Of a DNA stretch of 64,000 nucleotides, positions 36,358 through 45,013 are shown one piece after another (position 1 is the first letter of the stretch; each line of letters begins with the position of its first letter). Where the stretch lies: NCBI GenBank assembly GCA_023436115.1, contig JAEZKQ010000026.1:310001-374000 (forward strand). Reading direction: 5' to 3'. The translations under genes were made by a program, and so were the position numbers. The notes under the pieces were generated by a model. That model searched no databases and was not told the origin of the DNA. It saw nothing but the letters and a program-made list of their open reading frames with translations. This DNA comes from Bacillota bacterium (lineage in GTDB: Bacteria > Bacillota > Clostridia > Christensenellales > SZUA-584).

Positions 36358-36382
36358 TTTGTGATTTTAGCGGTACAATAAG

Positions 36383-36976
36383 CTATGGCATGTACCAATA
36401 CGAATGAAAGCCGGACAATTGCGTGAGTGAACCTTTGGGCATCTGCCGCCACGTGTTATACATGTTCATGTAATCACCGGCTCCAAAGAATATGTTGATC
36501 ACCGCAAACGGCAGCAGTATGGCGCTGAGGATCGGAACATTGGGGAAAGCCATCCAAAGTATAAAGGGCAGCCACCCAAGCATGAGGTTCGGGAAAAAGC
36601 TCATCCAGATGAACCTTGCTTTAGAGACCGGCGCGGTGGAAATCACGAACATCATCATGTTTTTGAGCGAATAGTACATCTGCACTTCAGTGTCTTTGGG
36701 AAAATTAACGGCATGCAGAAACTCATGAGGTATCATGGCTATGAAAGCCAGCAGTACACCCCAAAGACTCAGTTCAAGCGTTAATTCGCCATGTATCATA
36801 CCTGCGGCAAATATACCGCCTATGATCAATACAAGCGGCGGTACTAAAAACAGCGACGCCACGATGTTTACCTTTGCGGGCGTTTCGGGTTCGTTAAAAC
36901 GAACCGCGTTTTCGGGCAGCTCCCCTTTGGGCAACTGTTCTTCGTTTGTGTATTTGCCTTTAAAGATAAGCTTCAT
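36383..36976 (-). CDS. DUF3267 membrane protein with HEFLH zinc motif
   Basis: This is a roughly 197-aa integral membrane protein. I chose the ATG at 36976 (MKLIFKGKY) because AAGAGG lies 6 nt upstream; longer starts (to 37030) lack a ribosome binding site. Four or so hydrophobic segments are visible, and the second is followed by IPHEFLHAVNF, an HExxH zincin motif characteristic of the DUF3267 family of putative membrane metalloproteases. Substrate and role are unknown. It is monocistronic. Confidence 0.75.
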   Translation of the reverse strand: MKLIFKGKYTNEEQLPKGELPENAVRFNEPETPAKVNIVASLFLVPPLVLIIGGIFAAGMIHGELTLELSLWGVLLAFIAMIPHEFLHAVNFPKDTEVQMYYSLKNMMMFVISTAPVSKARFIWMSFFPNLMLGWLPFILWMAFPNVPILSAILLPFAVINIFFGAGDYMNMYNTWRQMPKGSLTQLSGFHSYWYMP

Positions 36977-37151
36977 AGTCATCCTCTTAAATAGCTGATT
37001 GTGATAGATTCTACCATATGTTTCATACAAAACGCAAACTATTCAGCCTCTTTGGCATACTCGGAGTAAAAAAAACGGACTATCAGATAACCCATAGCCC
37101 ACATAAAATATCAAGTCTATTCTCTATTCTACGACATCCATCTCCCCATCA

Positions 37152-38438
37152 TCAGCCTTTTATGGCTTGATGGTATTTATATATAATATCTTTCACTTTG
37201 TCTTTTGCGAGGTTCTCGCTTGTGTTTTCAAGCAACCCCTCTCTCACCTTGCGGTATTGCTCCGGCATAAACTGGCTCAAAAGCGTGAGCGGAATACCCT
37301 TGTCATCAAGGCTGCTCAGCAAACCGCCTAATTCCTTTGCCAGTTCATCCTGGTTCGCATAATAGCGCCACCGGTCGGAATAGCTGTATTTTCTTTTCAG
37401 CGCGATCTGCTCATCCGTTCCCGTAAAGTATTTCTTCCAGTTGCCCGGCTGCTGCAGCATCAAGCGTTCCAGTGTTCCGGTAAAATCCGCGTTGCCGCCC
37501 AGTTCTTTTTCTATGCTTTGCAGCGCAAACAGCCCTTCCCTGAGAGCAAAAGTCAGCTCTGGCCCTACCTTTAATATGCGAACGCCGTCCTGCACCATTT
37601 CGGCGAGCGCTTTTTGCGTTTGGTAATCGGTCGAGTGGCCTTCAAACACGATATTCGGAAAATCCGAGAGCTTGGCTGTCAGTGCGCGCGCTTTTTCCCT
37701 GTCATACTCATCCACGGCATCGTCGCCAAATTCGACGCCCGGCTGCACCACAATGGCAATGACCCGCTCAAAGGCTTTCTCCTGCCCCGCTTCTTGGAAG
37801 GCGTTTTTAAACGTTTGGTATGTGTTCGCGAAATCCTCGGGCGACGTCACCTTAAGGCCTTCGTCATCGCTGGCCTGCGAACCGCCGGGAATCGGCACCT
37901 CACTGCCCACCACATACACAAGCTCGCTCGGTTTGCCAAAGGTTTTTGTATAGGTTTCTTCGGCAACTTTGCACAGCCTTGCGCCTCGCCGCGCAATCAC
38001 CTCATCGCATAAGGGTTGGTCTATGGGGTCGCTTCCAAGGCGCATGCTGGTATCGATATGGATTTTTTCGAAACCCGCCTGCACAAACGCCTCAATCAGC
38101 CCCTCCGCTTCGCGCATGGCTTCCTGCTCGTCCTTATCCTTAAAGACGACAGGGCCCAGATGATCGCCGCCGAATATGATCTTATCGGCAGGCAGCCCAA
38201 GGCTTTGCGCCAGAGCTACAACATGGTTTTTAAAGTCGATGGGCTTCATGCCGGTGTAGCCGCCGTATTGATTGACCTGATTCGCGGTGGACTCAATCAG
38301 CACAAACTCATCGTTGTCGCGCGCATACTCGATCGCGGCCCTTAGCACCAGTTCATTGGAGCTGCATAGCGATGCAATTCCCTTGTTTTTCTGTGTCCCG
38401 GCCACGATGCCCCGCAAATAATCAGTTCCTTTGCTCAT
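37152..38438 (-). CDS. GatZ/KbaZ-family protein (tagatose-6-phosphate 4-epimerase or aldolase subunit)
   Basis: This is a 428-aa TIM-barrel protein closely resembling E. coli KbaZ/GatZ along its length. Shared blocks include NQVNQYGGYTGM, FGGDHLGP, VVQPGVEFGDD, EGHSTDYQT and KVGPELTFALREGLF. In enterobacteria GatZ/KbaZ supports the catalytic aldolase subunit GatY/KbaY. No such subunit is encoded here, and stand-alone members (described in Agrobacterium polyol pathways) interconvert tagatose 6-phosphate and fructose 6-phosphate. The second role fits this operon better, because a kinase gene overlaps it by 17 bp and a ketose epimerase and dehydrogenase precede it. It is last in the operon, and I see no clear hairpin after it. 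Confidence 0.85.
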   Translation of the reverse strand: MSKGTDYLRGIVAGTQKNKGIASLCSSNELVLRAAIEYARDNDEFVLIESTANQVNQYGGYTGMKPIDFKNHVVALAQSLGLPADKIIFGGDHLGPVVFKDKDEQEAMREAEGLIEAFVQAGFEKIHIDTSMRLGSDPIDQPLCDEVIARRGARLCKVAEETYTKTFGKPSELVYVVGSEVPIPGGSQASDDEGLKVTSPEDFANTYQTFKNAFQEAGQEKAFERVIAIVVQPGVEFGDDAVDEYDREKARALTAKLSDFPNIVFEGHSTDYQTQKALAEMVQDGVRILKVGPELTFALREGLFALQSIEKELGGNADFTGTLERLMLQQPGNWKKYFTGTDEQIALKRKYSYSDRWRYYANQDELAKELGGLLSSLDDKGIPLTLLSQFMPEQYRKVREGLLENTSENLAKDKVKDIIYKYHQAIKG

Positions 38439-39363
38439 TGATCATCTTCCTTATATTATCGATACTGATCTCACCTTCCATCGGGCCCAGCTTCATCACA
38501 TTAAGTGCGCCCGCCGCCGATGCCATGTTTCCCGCCACAGCCAGCGAGCTGCCTTCCAGCAATCCGCAAAGCAGCGCCGCGTCGTAGCAGTCTCCCGCGC
38601 CCGTCGGGTCTACCTGCTCTACCTGGAAAAGCGGGCAATCCACCTTCTCGTTACGGCTGTAGAGCGTGCTGCCCTTGCTGCCCTTCTTAAGTGCGACGAC
38701 CTCCATTTTATCGTAGGTAAATAGCTTCTTGACCCCGCCTTCTATGGTCTCCTCGCCCGTGAGCATTTTAAGCTCTTCGATACCCGGCATGATCACAGAG
38801 CAGTTGGACAGCACATTGCCCAGCACTTCATCCACGCTGCGGCCGCCCAAAAGCTCCAGCCGTATATTCGGATCGAAGGATATCTTTGCACCGTGCTCCG
38901 CAAACAACAGCGCCGTGCGGATGATGTTGTCCTTAAAAGCATCGTTCGCCATCAACGAGCAACCCATAATGTGGAAGTACTTCGGGTCCTCAATGTCCTT
39001 GATGTTGAACGGCTTGGGATGAACGGCGGGCGTATTGCCGATGTGATAGATGAACTTGCGCGACCCGTCTTCAAAATACGTCACAAAAGCGACAGCCGTT
39101 GAAAGACTTTCATCCTCAAACACATAATCCACATTTACGCCGTCTTTTCTGAGCCTGTCCAGCACGTTCTTGCCGAAATCGTCCTTGCCGACGCCGCCGA
39201 AAATGCCGCTGGTGTGTCCCAGCCGCGCCACCGTATCGATAAAAATGGCGGGCGCGCCGCTCGGGAACGGGCCGATAAACTCGCCCGGCTGATGCAATTC
39301 CATACCCGCGCGCGGGCGCATGATCTCAACCAGCATCTCGCCCATTGTCCAAATTTCACACAT
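38422..39363 (-). CDS. PfkB-family sugar kinase
   Basis: This is a 313-aa ribokinase-fold kinase. The N-terminal region has the sugar-binding glycine signature GGVGKDDFG (56-64), and the C-terminal ATP/anion-hole motif is DPTGAGDCYDA with catalytic base Asp258. The operon context (3-epimerase upstream, GatZ-like protein downstream with coding overlap) suggests that it phosphorylates a ketohexose such as tagatose or fructose, probably at C6 or C1. Substrate is an inference. AGGAG stands 9 nt before the ATG. Confidence 0.88.
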   Translation of the reverse strand: MCEIWTMGEMLVEIMRPRAGMELHQPGEFIGPFPSGAPAIFIDTVARLGHTSGIFGGVGKDDFGKNVLDRLRKDGVNVDYVFEDESLSTAVAFVTYFEDGSRKFIYHIGNTPAVHPKPFNIKDIEDPKYFHIMGCSLMANDAFKDNIIRTALLFAEHGAKISFDPNIRLELLGGRSVDEVLGNVLSNCSVIMPGIEELKMLTGEETIEGGVKKLFTYDKMEVVALKKGSKGSTLYSRNEKVDCPLFQVEQVDPTGAGDCYDAALLCGLLEGSSLAVAGNMASAAGALNVMKLGPMEGEISIDNIRKMINEQRN

Positions 39364-39375
39364 TGTACGATTCTC

Positions 39376-40242
39376 CTATCCTAAAAATGCTTTTTTCAAG
39401 AAAACGAGAGATTCCTTTATGTCTTTATCCATCTGCGCCTCATCCGCGCCGCGGCTGATGTCGCGCCATACCTTGATATCTTCGCCGACCTTGCCGCCGT
39501 TTTTCACAAACGGTTCCATCACAACGCCGCCGGTATAATTGATGTCGCGCAATGCCTGACCGATCTCGTTCCACGGCAGCGAGCCCTTGCCCGGCAGGTT
39601 TCTGTTGCCTTCGCCGACGTGTATATGACCCAGCTTGTCTCCAGCCAAACGGAATGCGGCGGGAATGTTGTCTTCCTCGATGTTCATATGGAAGGTATCC
39701 AGCAGAATTTTTACGTTCTTGTTATCAACGTCAGCGCAGAACTTAAGGCCTTCCTCGCAAGTGTTGAGTATGTGCGTCTCAAAGCGGTTCACAACCTCCA
39801 AGCACATATCGATGCCAAGATCGCCCGCTACCTTGCCGAGTGTTTTAATGCTTTCCACGCCGCGGCCCCAAATCGCTTCTTTATCCAGATCGTCAAACTG
39901 ATTCGGCCAGTAGGTGTATGTAACGCCGACAAGCACGCGCGAATCCAGCTTGTCCATCTGCTTCATGATATCCGACAGGAATTTGATACCCGCTGCTCTG
40001 ACCGCAGGGTCTTTGGACGCAACGTCCTTGCTCTTCGGAGGCCCGATGTTGGAGGATACTTCGATGCCAAGATCGGCCGCAACCAGCTTTAATTCCTTGA
40101 TGTCAGCATCAGACATGTCCAGCAGCTCTCCTGCCGAGATCTCGAGAATATCAAAACCGGCATCCTTTACCTTTTTAGCAAAACGCAGATATTCGCCGTG
40201 CCATTCGCTTGTCCAATATGCGTATAATGTTCCGAACTTCAT
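39376..40242 (-). CDS. Ketose 3-epimerase (D-psicose/D-tagatose 3-epimerase family)
   Basis: This 288-aa TIM-barrel epimerase interconverts ketohexoses at C3 (D-fructose/D-psicose, D-sorbose/D-tagatose). It matches characterised enzymes closely. The metal and catalytic residues are Glu149 (CLEVVNRFE), Asp182 (LLDTFHMNIEED), His208 (GHIHVGEGNR) and Glu243 (VVMEPF). The family segments PGKGSLPWNEIG and DIKVWRDIS are also present. The ATG follows AAGAGGG. It lies between a TIM-barrel isomerase and a PfkB kinase in the operon, placing it between free ketose and its phosphorylation. Which ketose is used cannot be read from the sequence. Confidence 0.9.
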   Translation of the reverse strand: MKFGTLYAYWTSEWHGEYLRFAKKVKDAGFDILEISAGELLDMSDADIKELKLVAADLGIEVSSNIGPPKSKDVASKDPAVRAAGIKFLSDIMKQMDKLDSRVLVGVTYTYWPNQFDDLDKEAIWGRGVESIKTLGKVAGDLGIDMCLEVVNRFETHILNTCEEGLKFCADVDNKNVKILLDTFHMNIEEDNIPAAFRLAGDKLGHIHVGEGNRNLPGKGSLPWNEIGQALRDINYTGGVVMEPFVKNGGKVGEDIKVWRDISRGADEAQMDKDIKESLVFLKKAFLG

Positions 40243-40283
40243 AGTTGTCCCTCTTTCTTATGTTTTATTGGAGATTGTGTTGT

Positions 40284-41279
40284 TCACTCTACAAAGCGTT
40301 TGTCGATATCAAAAGCTTTTGGTGACGATGCGGGCTGGAATATCATCACCTGCTTTAGGTTGGCAACCGCCTTATCCAGTCCCTCTTCGATAGACATATA
40401 GGAATCTTCATGTTCTACACTGATCACGCCGTCGTAGCCTGTAGCGCGGAGTGTGCTGAAAATATCTGCCCATTCCTTTAAGCTGTGGCCAAAACCCACC
40501 GTGCGGAACTGCCAGCCACGCCCGTAAGCCACACCAAAGCTTTGCATATCTGTCACACCGTAGTACGACACATAATGGGGATCGATCATCGCATCTTTCG
40601 CGTGGAAATGATACAGGCAATCTTCCTGATTCAGATATCGCGCTGCCTGTGCGGGGTTAATACCCTGCCACCACATATGGCTGGGATCAAGGTTCGCGCC
40701 CAGCGCTTTGCAGCCTGTCTCCTTACGCATTTTGATCGCGGTAAAAGGCGTATGCACCGAATAGCCGCCATGCAGCTCCATCGCGACTTTCACGCCCTTG
40801 TCCTGCGCATAGGCGCCCATCTGCTTCCAATACGGAATCAGCTTTTTCTCCCATTGCCATTCAAACACCGTCTGAAAATCCTCAGGGAACGGCGACACCG
40901 GCCAGTTGGGATACTTTGAATCGTCGCAGTCTCCGGGGCAGCCTGAAAACGTGACGATATGGTCAACACCCAGCGCGGATGCCAAGTCGATGGCATCTTT
41001 GATATCCTGATGATAGCTTTGAGCAAGCTGCGTCTGCGGATGAACAGGGTTGCCGTGGCAGCTTAGGCAGGATATCGTCATGCCCCGCTCGTCAAACATG
41101 CCCTTAAAACGCTTTTGCGCTTCTTTATCAGCCAGCAGCTTTGCCGGGTCGCAGTGCTCTTTGCCTATAAATCCGCCTGCGCCCACCTCAACATGCATGA
41201 CACCTTTGCTTTTGAATATATCCAGAACTTCATGAAGTGGTTTTTCCTTGTACAACACTGAAAAAATAGACAGTTCCAT
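40284..41279 (-). CDS. Xylose-isomerase-like TIM-barrel protein (sugar isomerase/epimerase)
   Basis: This 331-aa protein is from the AP endonuclease 2/xylose isomerase-like barrel family. I start it at ATG 41279 because GGAGG lies 7 nt upstream; an ATG at 41285 falls on top of that site. Likely metal ligands are Glu168 (AMELHGG), Asp198 (NLDPSHMWWQG), His226 (HFHAKD) and a Glu near 277 (SVEHED). The DPSHxxWQG and HFHAKD blocks are typical of the group that includes keto-sugar isomerases and glycoside-cleaving lyases. It has its own long upstream hairpin (41326-41371) inside the operon. Exact reaction unknown. Confidence 0.82.
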   Translation of the reverse strand: MELSIFSVLYKEKPLHEVLDIFKSKGVMHVEVGAGGFIGKEHCDPAKLLADKEAQKRFKGMFDERGMTISCLSCHGNPVHPQTQLAQSYHQDIKDAIDLASALGVDHIVTFSGCPGDCDDSKYPNWPVSPFPEDFQTVFEWQWEKKLIPYWKQMGAYAQDKGVKVAMELHGGYSVHTPFTAIKMRKETGCKALGANLDPSHMWWQGINPAQAARYLNQEDCLYHFHAKDAMIDPHYVSYYGVTDMQSFGVAYGRGWQFRTVGFGHSLKEWADIFSTLRATGYDGVISVEHEDSYMSIEEGLDKAVANLKQVMIFQPASSPKAFDIDKRFVE

Positions 41280-41323
41280 AAACATCCCTCCTTTATGAAT
41301 TGTATATAAGCCAGTCCCGACTT

Positions 41324-41373
41324 AATGACTCTAAGCCTTGAACTGTTTAATGTCCAAGGCTTTTAGAGTCACA
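41324..41373 (-). other. Long intra-operon stem-loop
   Basis: TGACTCTAAGCCTTG (41326-41340) pairs with CAAGGC-TT-TTAGAGTCA (41355-41371), a stem of about 15 bp with a 2-nt bulge and a 14-nt loop. No T tract follows. It sits between the flavoprotein and TIM-barrel genes and may set differential mRNA stability or act as a partial terminator. Confidence 0.6.
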
Positions 41374-41397
41374 AGTACCAGGAAGTATTAAATTCGA

Positions 41398-42639
41398 TCA
41401 AGTATGCGCGACCTTGAGCTTGCCCTTTTCCTTGCGCGTATTCAGCAGCTCCTGAGCGTAACGCTTGTCGTATGTGCAGCAGCCCACTTTGCTCTGCTGA
41501 ATCAGCAGCTCAAGACAATTGTCGCAGACAGTGCAATATTTAATGTCGGCTTCGTTGCCTTCACGCAGCTTCTTGGGCAGGAACGGGTCTGCGAAGGACT
41601 GACGGCCCAGACCCACCATATCCACGATACCGCGGTCGATACACTGCGCACCGTATTGCAGCATTGAGCTCTTTTCGGGGTCAACCGCGCACAGACGGTT
41701 TTTGCCGTTGCGGAATACGCTGAAGTTGGAGCCGATAAGCACTGTTTCCTTCTTGATATTCTTTTTGAGTTCTTTGGCAAAGAACTGGTGCAGATATCCG
41801 AAATACGGCACATTTTTATCAACCTGCGTTAAGCTGATGGTGATAGACGGGCTGCCCGCGCTCTGAATGAAATACTGCGCGCCGCGCTCCTCCAAGCCCT
41901 TTAGCAGCGAAATGGGCTCCGTTAAATCGATGACGGGTGAATCGGGGCCGTCTGTGCCGAAGCCGCCCGGGAAGCCTTCCCATGCCGAAATCTTAGAGCC
42001 GATGAGGAAGTTTTTATCGTTGACTTCTTTTTGTATACGCTCATAAAGATCAAACGCAAAGCGCGAGCGGTTTTCCCACGAACCGCCGTATTTCCATTTG
42101 CGGTCGTTGTACGGGCGTAGTATCTGGCTGCCGAAATAGCCGTGGCAAAGCTTCATGTCGATACCGTCTGCACCCGCGTTATGTGTGATTTTTGCCGCCA
42201 ACACGAACGCGTCCATGATCTTGTCCACTTCTTCTTCAGTGAGCACATCGCCGCCGTAACCATGCAGCGGTTTCACAGTGACGCGTCTGGAGAAAGCCGG
42301 GTTCGAGAGCTCGCCCGAGTGCGTAAGCTGGAAGATGAATAGCATATTGGGATTCGCCGCTTTCACCTTTTTCACAAATTCAGTAAGCGCTTTTTCGTTC
42401 TGAGGCATAATAGCGAGCTGATTGTCACGGGAACGGCTTTCTTTGGTGACCGTGATGGCTTCCAGAGAAACCAGACCGGCTTCACCTTTTGCAAGGTTCT
42501 CATAACGTTCCACTGTGAGGTCGCTGGGGTTGCCCGCCTGATCCTCATCGTTGCATTCCATGGCCTGCATAAAAAATCTATTTTGGCAAGTTCTGCTGCC
42601 GATCTGAATCGGATTTAATAATGTGTCTTTGTAGCTCAT
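41398..42639 (-). CDS. Short Old-Yellow-Enzyme-type NADH:flavin oxidoreductase with Fe-S motif
   Basis: This is a 413-aa FMN-barrel protein of the OYE/2,4-dienoyl-CoA reductase group. The barrel carries IFQLTHSGELS, LCHGYFGSQILRPYND and a KYGGSWENRSRF segment. At the C terminus lies a cysteine set (CTVCDNC...GCC, about residues 373-389) that matches the 4Fe-4S-binding site of FadH-type enzymes. The protein stops about 20 residues later, so the FAD/NAD(P) domains of the 640-680 aa relatives are missing. Electrons must come from a separate partner, or the protein works differently. It sits between a zinc dehydrogenase and sugar isomerases, an unusual context. AAAGGAG precedes the ATG. Confidence 0.85.
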   Translation of the reverse strand: MSYKDTLLNPIQIGSRTCQNRFFMQAMECNDEDQAGNPSDLTVERYENLAKGEAGLVSLEAITVTKESRSRDNQLAIMPQNEKALTEFVKKVKAANPNMLFIFQLTHSGELSNPAFSRRVTVKPLHGYGGDVLTEEEVDKIMDAFVLAAKITHNAGADGIDMKLCHGYFGSQILRPYNDRKWKYGGSWENRSRFAFDLYERIQKEVNDKNFLIGSKISAWEGFPGGFGTDGPDSPVIDLTEPISLLKGLEERGAQYFIQSAGSPSITISLTQVDKNVPYFGYLHQFFAKELKKNIKKETVLIGSNFSVFRNGKNRLCAVDPEKSSMLQYGAQCIDRGIVDMVGLGRQSFADPFLPKKLREGNEADIKYCTVCDNCLELLIQQSKVGCCTYDKRYAQELLNTRKEKGKLKVAHT

Positions 42640-42653
42640 TTTTTAACGCTCCT

Positions 42654-43718
42654 TTATTTGTTGATATAGATTCGCTCGGAGATTTCCGGGTTGACGAACA
42701 CCTTGATGATGTTTTTATCGGCTCTCAGTTCATGAAGCGCCTGCTCAAGTTCTTCGAGCGGCACGACCATCGAGAACAGCGGCTTAGGATCGATACGCTT
42801 ATGTGCCAGAAGATTGATCACATCGCCCCAATCGTTGCCGATGCCCGCACAGGAACCGGAGACCTTCTTTTCGCCCAGCACAAATTCATACGGCTGAAGC
42901 GCGGCTGTTTTACCCTGCGGCACCACGCCGAAGGCTTCCACCTTGCCGCCTCTACGTACCATTTCAAACGCCTGCTCATATGTCTTGGGCGTTCCCACGG
43001 CTTCCAGCACATAATCCGCGCCCACACCGCCGGTAAGCCTCTTGACCTCAGCAACAGGATCGCTGACCTCGTTGATATCGATGGTGATATCCGCGCCGAA
43101 TTGCTTGGCCATTTCCAGCCTGGCGGGGCTGTCCCCAATCACGATGACCGGAGCCGCACCGCGCAGCCGTGCCAGCGCACCGTGCAGTATGCCAAGGCCG
43201 CAGCCGATAATAACAACGCTTGAGGATATCTTGCAGTCCATCTTCTTGGATGCCTGAATAACGGCGGTCAGGGGTTCGATGAAGGCCGCCGAATAATCGT
43301 CCACGTCGTCGGGTATCTTGTAGCAGTTTTGCCACGGTGCTTTTACGTATTCGGCAAACGCGCCGTCTGTGTGAATACCCAGCTGTGTGAATGTCTGGCA
43401 GAGCAGTCCTTCGCCGCGGCGGCAGAAATAACACGTGCCACACGGCATGCAGATATCTACCGAAACACGGTCCCCCACACTGAATCCTTTGGCATTGCTG
43501 CCCACCTCTTCAATCACGCCCCAGAATTCGTGACCCGATATCATAGGCAGATGCTCGGCCGCATATTCGCCCATGAATATCTTCCAGTCCGTTCCGCAAA
43601 TGCCGCACATTTTGACTTTAATCAATACCTCATCGTCATTGATCGTGGGCACCGGAACCTGTTCTAATACCATTTTTCCGGGTTCTTTGATAACCTGTGC
43701 TCTCATCATCTTAGACAT
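42654..43718 (-). CDS. Zinc-dependent alcohol/polyol dehydrogenase (MDR family)
   Basis: This is a 354-aa medium-chain dehydrogenase. Catalytic zinc ligands are Cys41 (CGICGTD) and His63-Glu64 (GHE). Structural zinc is bound by Cys93, Cys96, Cys99 and Cys107 (CGTCYFC...LLC). The Rossmann motif appears as VIIGCGLGILHGAL. It resembles sorbitol/threonine dehydrogenases, and oxidation of a polyol or sugar to a ketose would feed the downstream ketose epimerase and kinase. It is the first gene of the six-gene operon, with GGGAGG as ribosome binding site and a LacI-type operator inside its promoter. Confidence 0.9.
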   Translation of the reverse strand: MSKMMRAQVIKEPGKMVLEQVPVPTINDDEVLIKVKMCGICGTDWKIFMGEYAAEHLPMISGHEFWGVIEEVGSNAKGFSVGDRVSVDICMPCGTCYFCRRGEGLLCQTFTQLGIHTDGAFAEYVKAPWQNCYKIPDDVDDYSAAFIEPLTAVIQASKKMDCKISSSVVIIGCGLGILHGALARLRGAAPVIVIGDSPARLEMAKQFGADITIDINEVSDPVAEVKRLTGGVGADYVLEAVGTPKTYEQAFEMVRRGGKVEAFGVVPQGKTAALQPYEFVLGEKKVSGSCAGIGNDWGDVINLLAHKRIDPKPLFSMVVPLEELEQALHELRADKNIIKVFVNPEISERIYINK

Positions 43719-43842
43719 AGTCTTTCCTCCCTCATTTCATTATATTTATACATGCTCTATAGCTGCAGCTCATGTCATTTCTTACTCATTCTCAATCCGT
43801 ATATCGGCATTTTTTTTGAACAACAGACGTTCTTAAGTTTAT

Positions 43843-43880
43843 AATTGTATTTTACGTGCACGGGCACGGTTGAGTCAAAA
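43843..43880 (-). promoter_or_regulatory. Promoter of the polyol operon with operator in its spacer
   Basis: On the minus strand, TTGACT, an 18-bp spacer and TAAAAT form a sigma-A promoter about 125 bp upstream of the dehydrogenase gene. The spacer contains the palindrome CGTGCCCGTGCACG (43855-43868), also found twice upstream of the adjacent LacI-type regulator gene. A repressor bound here would block RNA polymerase. Confidence 0.75.
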
Positions 43881-43883
43881 AAT

Positions 43884-44909
43884 TTAGATCGTACTTCGGC
43901 TTCGAATATCGATCCGTGTTCTGACAAACTCCTCTTCGGGTGTCTTTCCGGCAATCAAATAATCAAAAAGCAGCTTGACCGGCTGGTAGCCCTGAAAAAA
44001 CGGGTCCTGCCCAATAGTAAAATCCACAACACCCTCTTTCACCAAAGAGGCTGTCGATTCCACAAGGTCGTGGCATATCACACGTACGGCTCTTTCCCTA
44101 TCCAGCATTTTGAGGGCTTCCCCCACACCGCTGACGCCGCCGCCTGTCACGTAAATGCCGTTTATATTCGGGTATTGTTCCAGCTTTTTGAGCGTTAAAG
44201 AAAACGCAAGCTGACCCTTATCTTCATTTTCAACGATCTCAACGATATTGATTTGGGGGCTAAACGCATTAAGACCCGCTTTAAACCCCGCGATTCTCTC
44301 TCGGTGGCATTCAAGTTCAACAAGGCTGGTAATTATCAGCACATCCGCGCCGTCGCAAAGCACCTTGCTCATGAGGTCAGCCGCCACAATACCGCCCTGA
44401 TAATGATCCTGCCCGACGTAACATAAACGCTTGGAATTATGTATGTCTGTATTATACGTAACAACGGGAACTCCCATCCCTGCCATTTCATCGACTTTTT
44501 GACGGATATCCTCCGAGTCGATAGAAAACATGGCGATGGCATCGATGCCGTTATCTATGAAATTACCTAAGATGTTAAGCTGCTCCGACGCGTCCAGCGT
44601 ATTGAGCACGCGCATATCGATCTGGAAACCGTAATCAGCTAATTCATGCCGAGCAGCTTCTATGCCCAGCTTGATATCCTTGACAAACGGATTATAATCG
44701 GGTGCCACGATCACGCCTATTTTTTTCGGGGTGTGCTGTCGGGCCAATGCCTTGCCGATAATGTTCGGCTGATAGTTAAGCGCTGCCGCCACTTTTTTGA
44801 CCCGTTCTCTCACCGGATCACTGACACCCGGCCTGTTATTTAAAACCTTATCCACTGTTCCGCGGGACACATTGGCAATCTGCGCAATTTCCCGAATCGT
44901 GACCTTCAT
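43884..44909 (-). CDS. LacI-family transcriptional regulator 1
   Basis: This 341-aa repressor-type regulator has an N-terminal helix-turn-helix (TIREIAQIANVSRGTVDKVLNNRPGVS, residues 4-29) followed by a hinge. A periplasmic-binding-protein-like sensor domain follows, of the type 1 sugar-binding family (DNGIDAIAMFSID, VTGGGVSGVGEAL). It lies just upstream of the polyol operon on the same strand. The 14-bp palindrome in that operon promoter and the two copies in its own upstream region make it the likely repressor of both. The ligand is presumably a pathway sugar. AAGGGG stands before the ATG. Confidence 0.9.
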   Translation of the reverse strand: MKVTIREIAQIANVSRGTVDKVLNNRPGVSDPVRERVKKVAAALNYQPNIIGKALARQHTPKKIGVIVAPDYNPFVKDIKLGIEAARHELADYGFQIDMRVLNTLDASEQLNILGNFIDNGIDAIAMFSIDSEDIRQKVDEMAGMGVPVVTYNTDIHNSKRLCYVGQDHYQGGIVAADLMSKVLCDGADVLIITSLVELECHRERIAGFKAGLNAFSPQINIVEIVENEDKGQLAFSLTLKKLEQYPNINGIYVTGGGVSGVGEALKMLDRERAVRVICHDLVESTASLVKEGVVDFTIGQDPFFQGYQPVKLLFDYLIAGKTPEEEFVRTRIDIRSRSTI

Positions 44910-44924
44910 GAATACCCCTTAATA

Positions 44925-44938
44925 CGTGCCCGTGCACT
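44925..44938. promoter_or_regulatory. Operator copy B for LacI regulator 1
   Basis: CGTGCCCGTGCAC with a flanking T, identical to copy C and to the core of the copy in the polyol promoter. It lies in the leader of the regulator gene, about 15 bp before its ATG. Confidence 0.75.
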
Positions 44939-45013
44939 ATTGCATTATTTTTTGCTATATTCGCCGTATACTTATGAATTCCTGCCAACAGGTATAAATC
45001 CTATAAGTTATTA

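Noticed and set aside
37040..37151. Terminator for the polyol operon
   Set aside because: The region is A/T-rich, but no stem of 6 bp or more followed by a T run was found on the minus strand.
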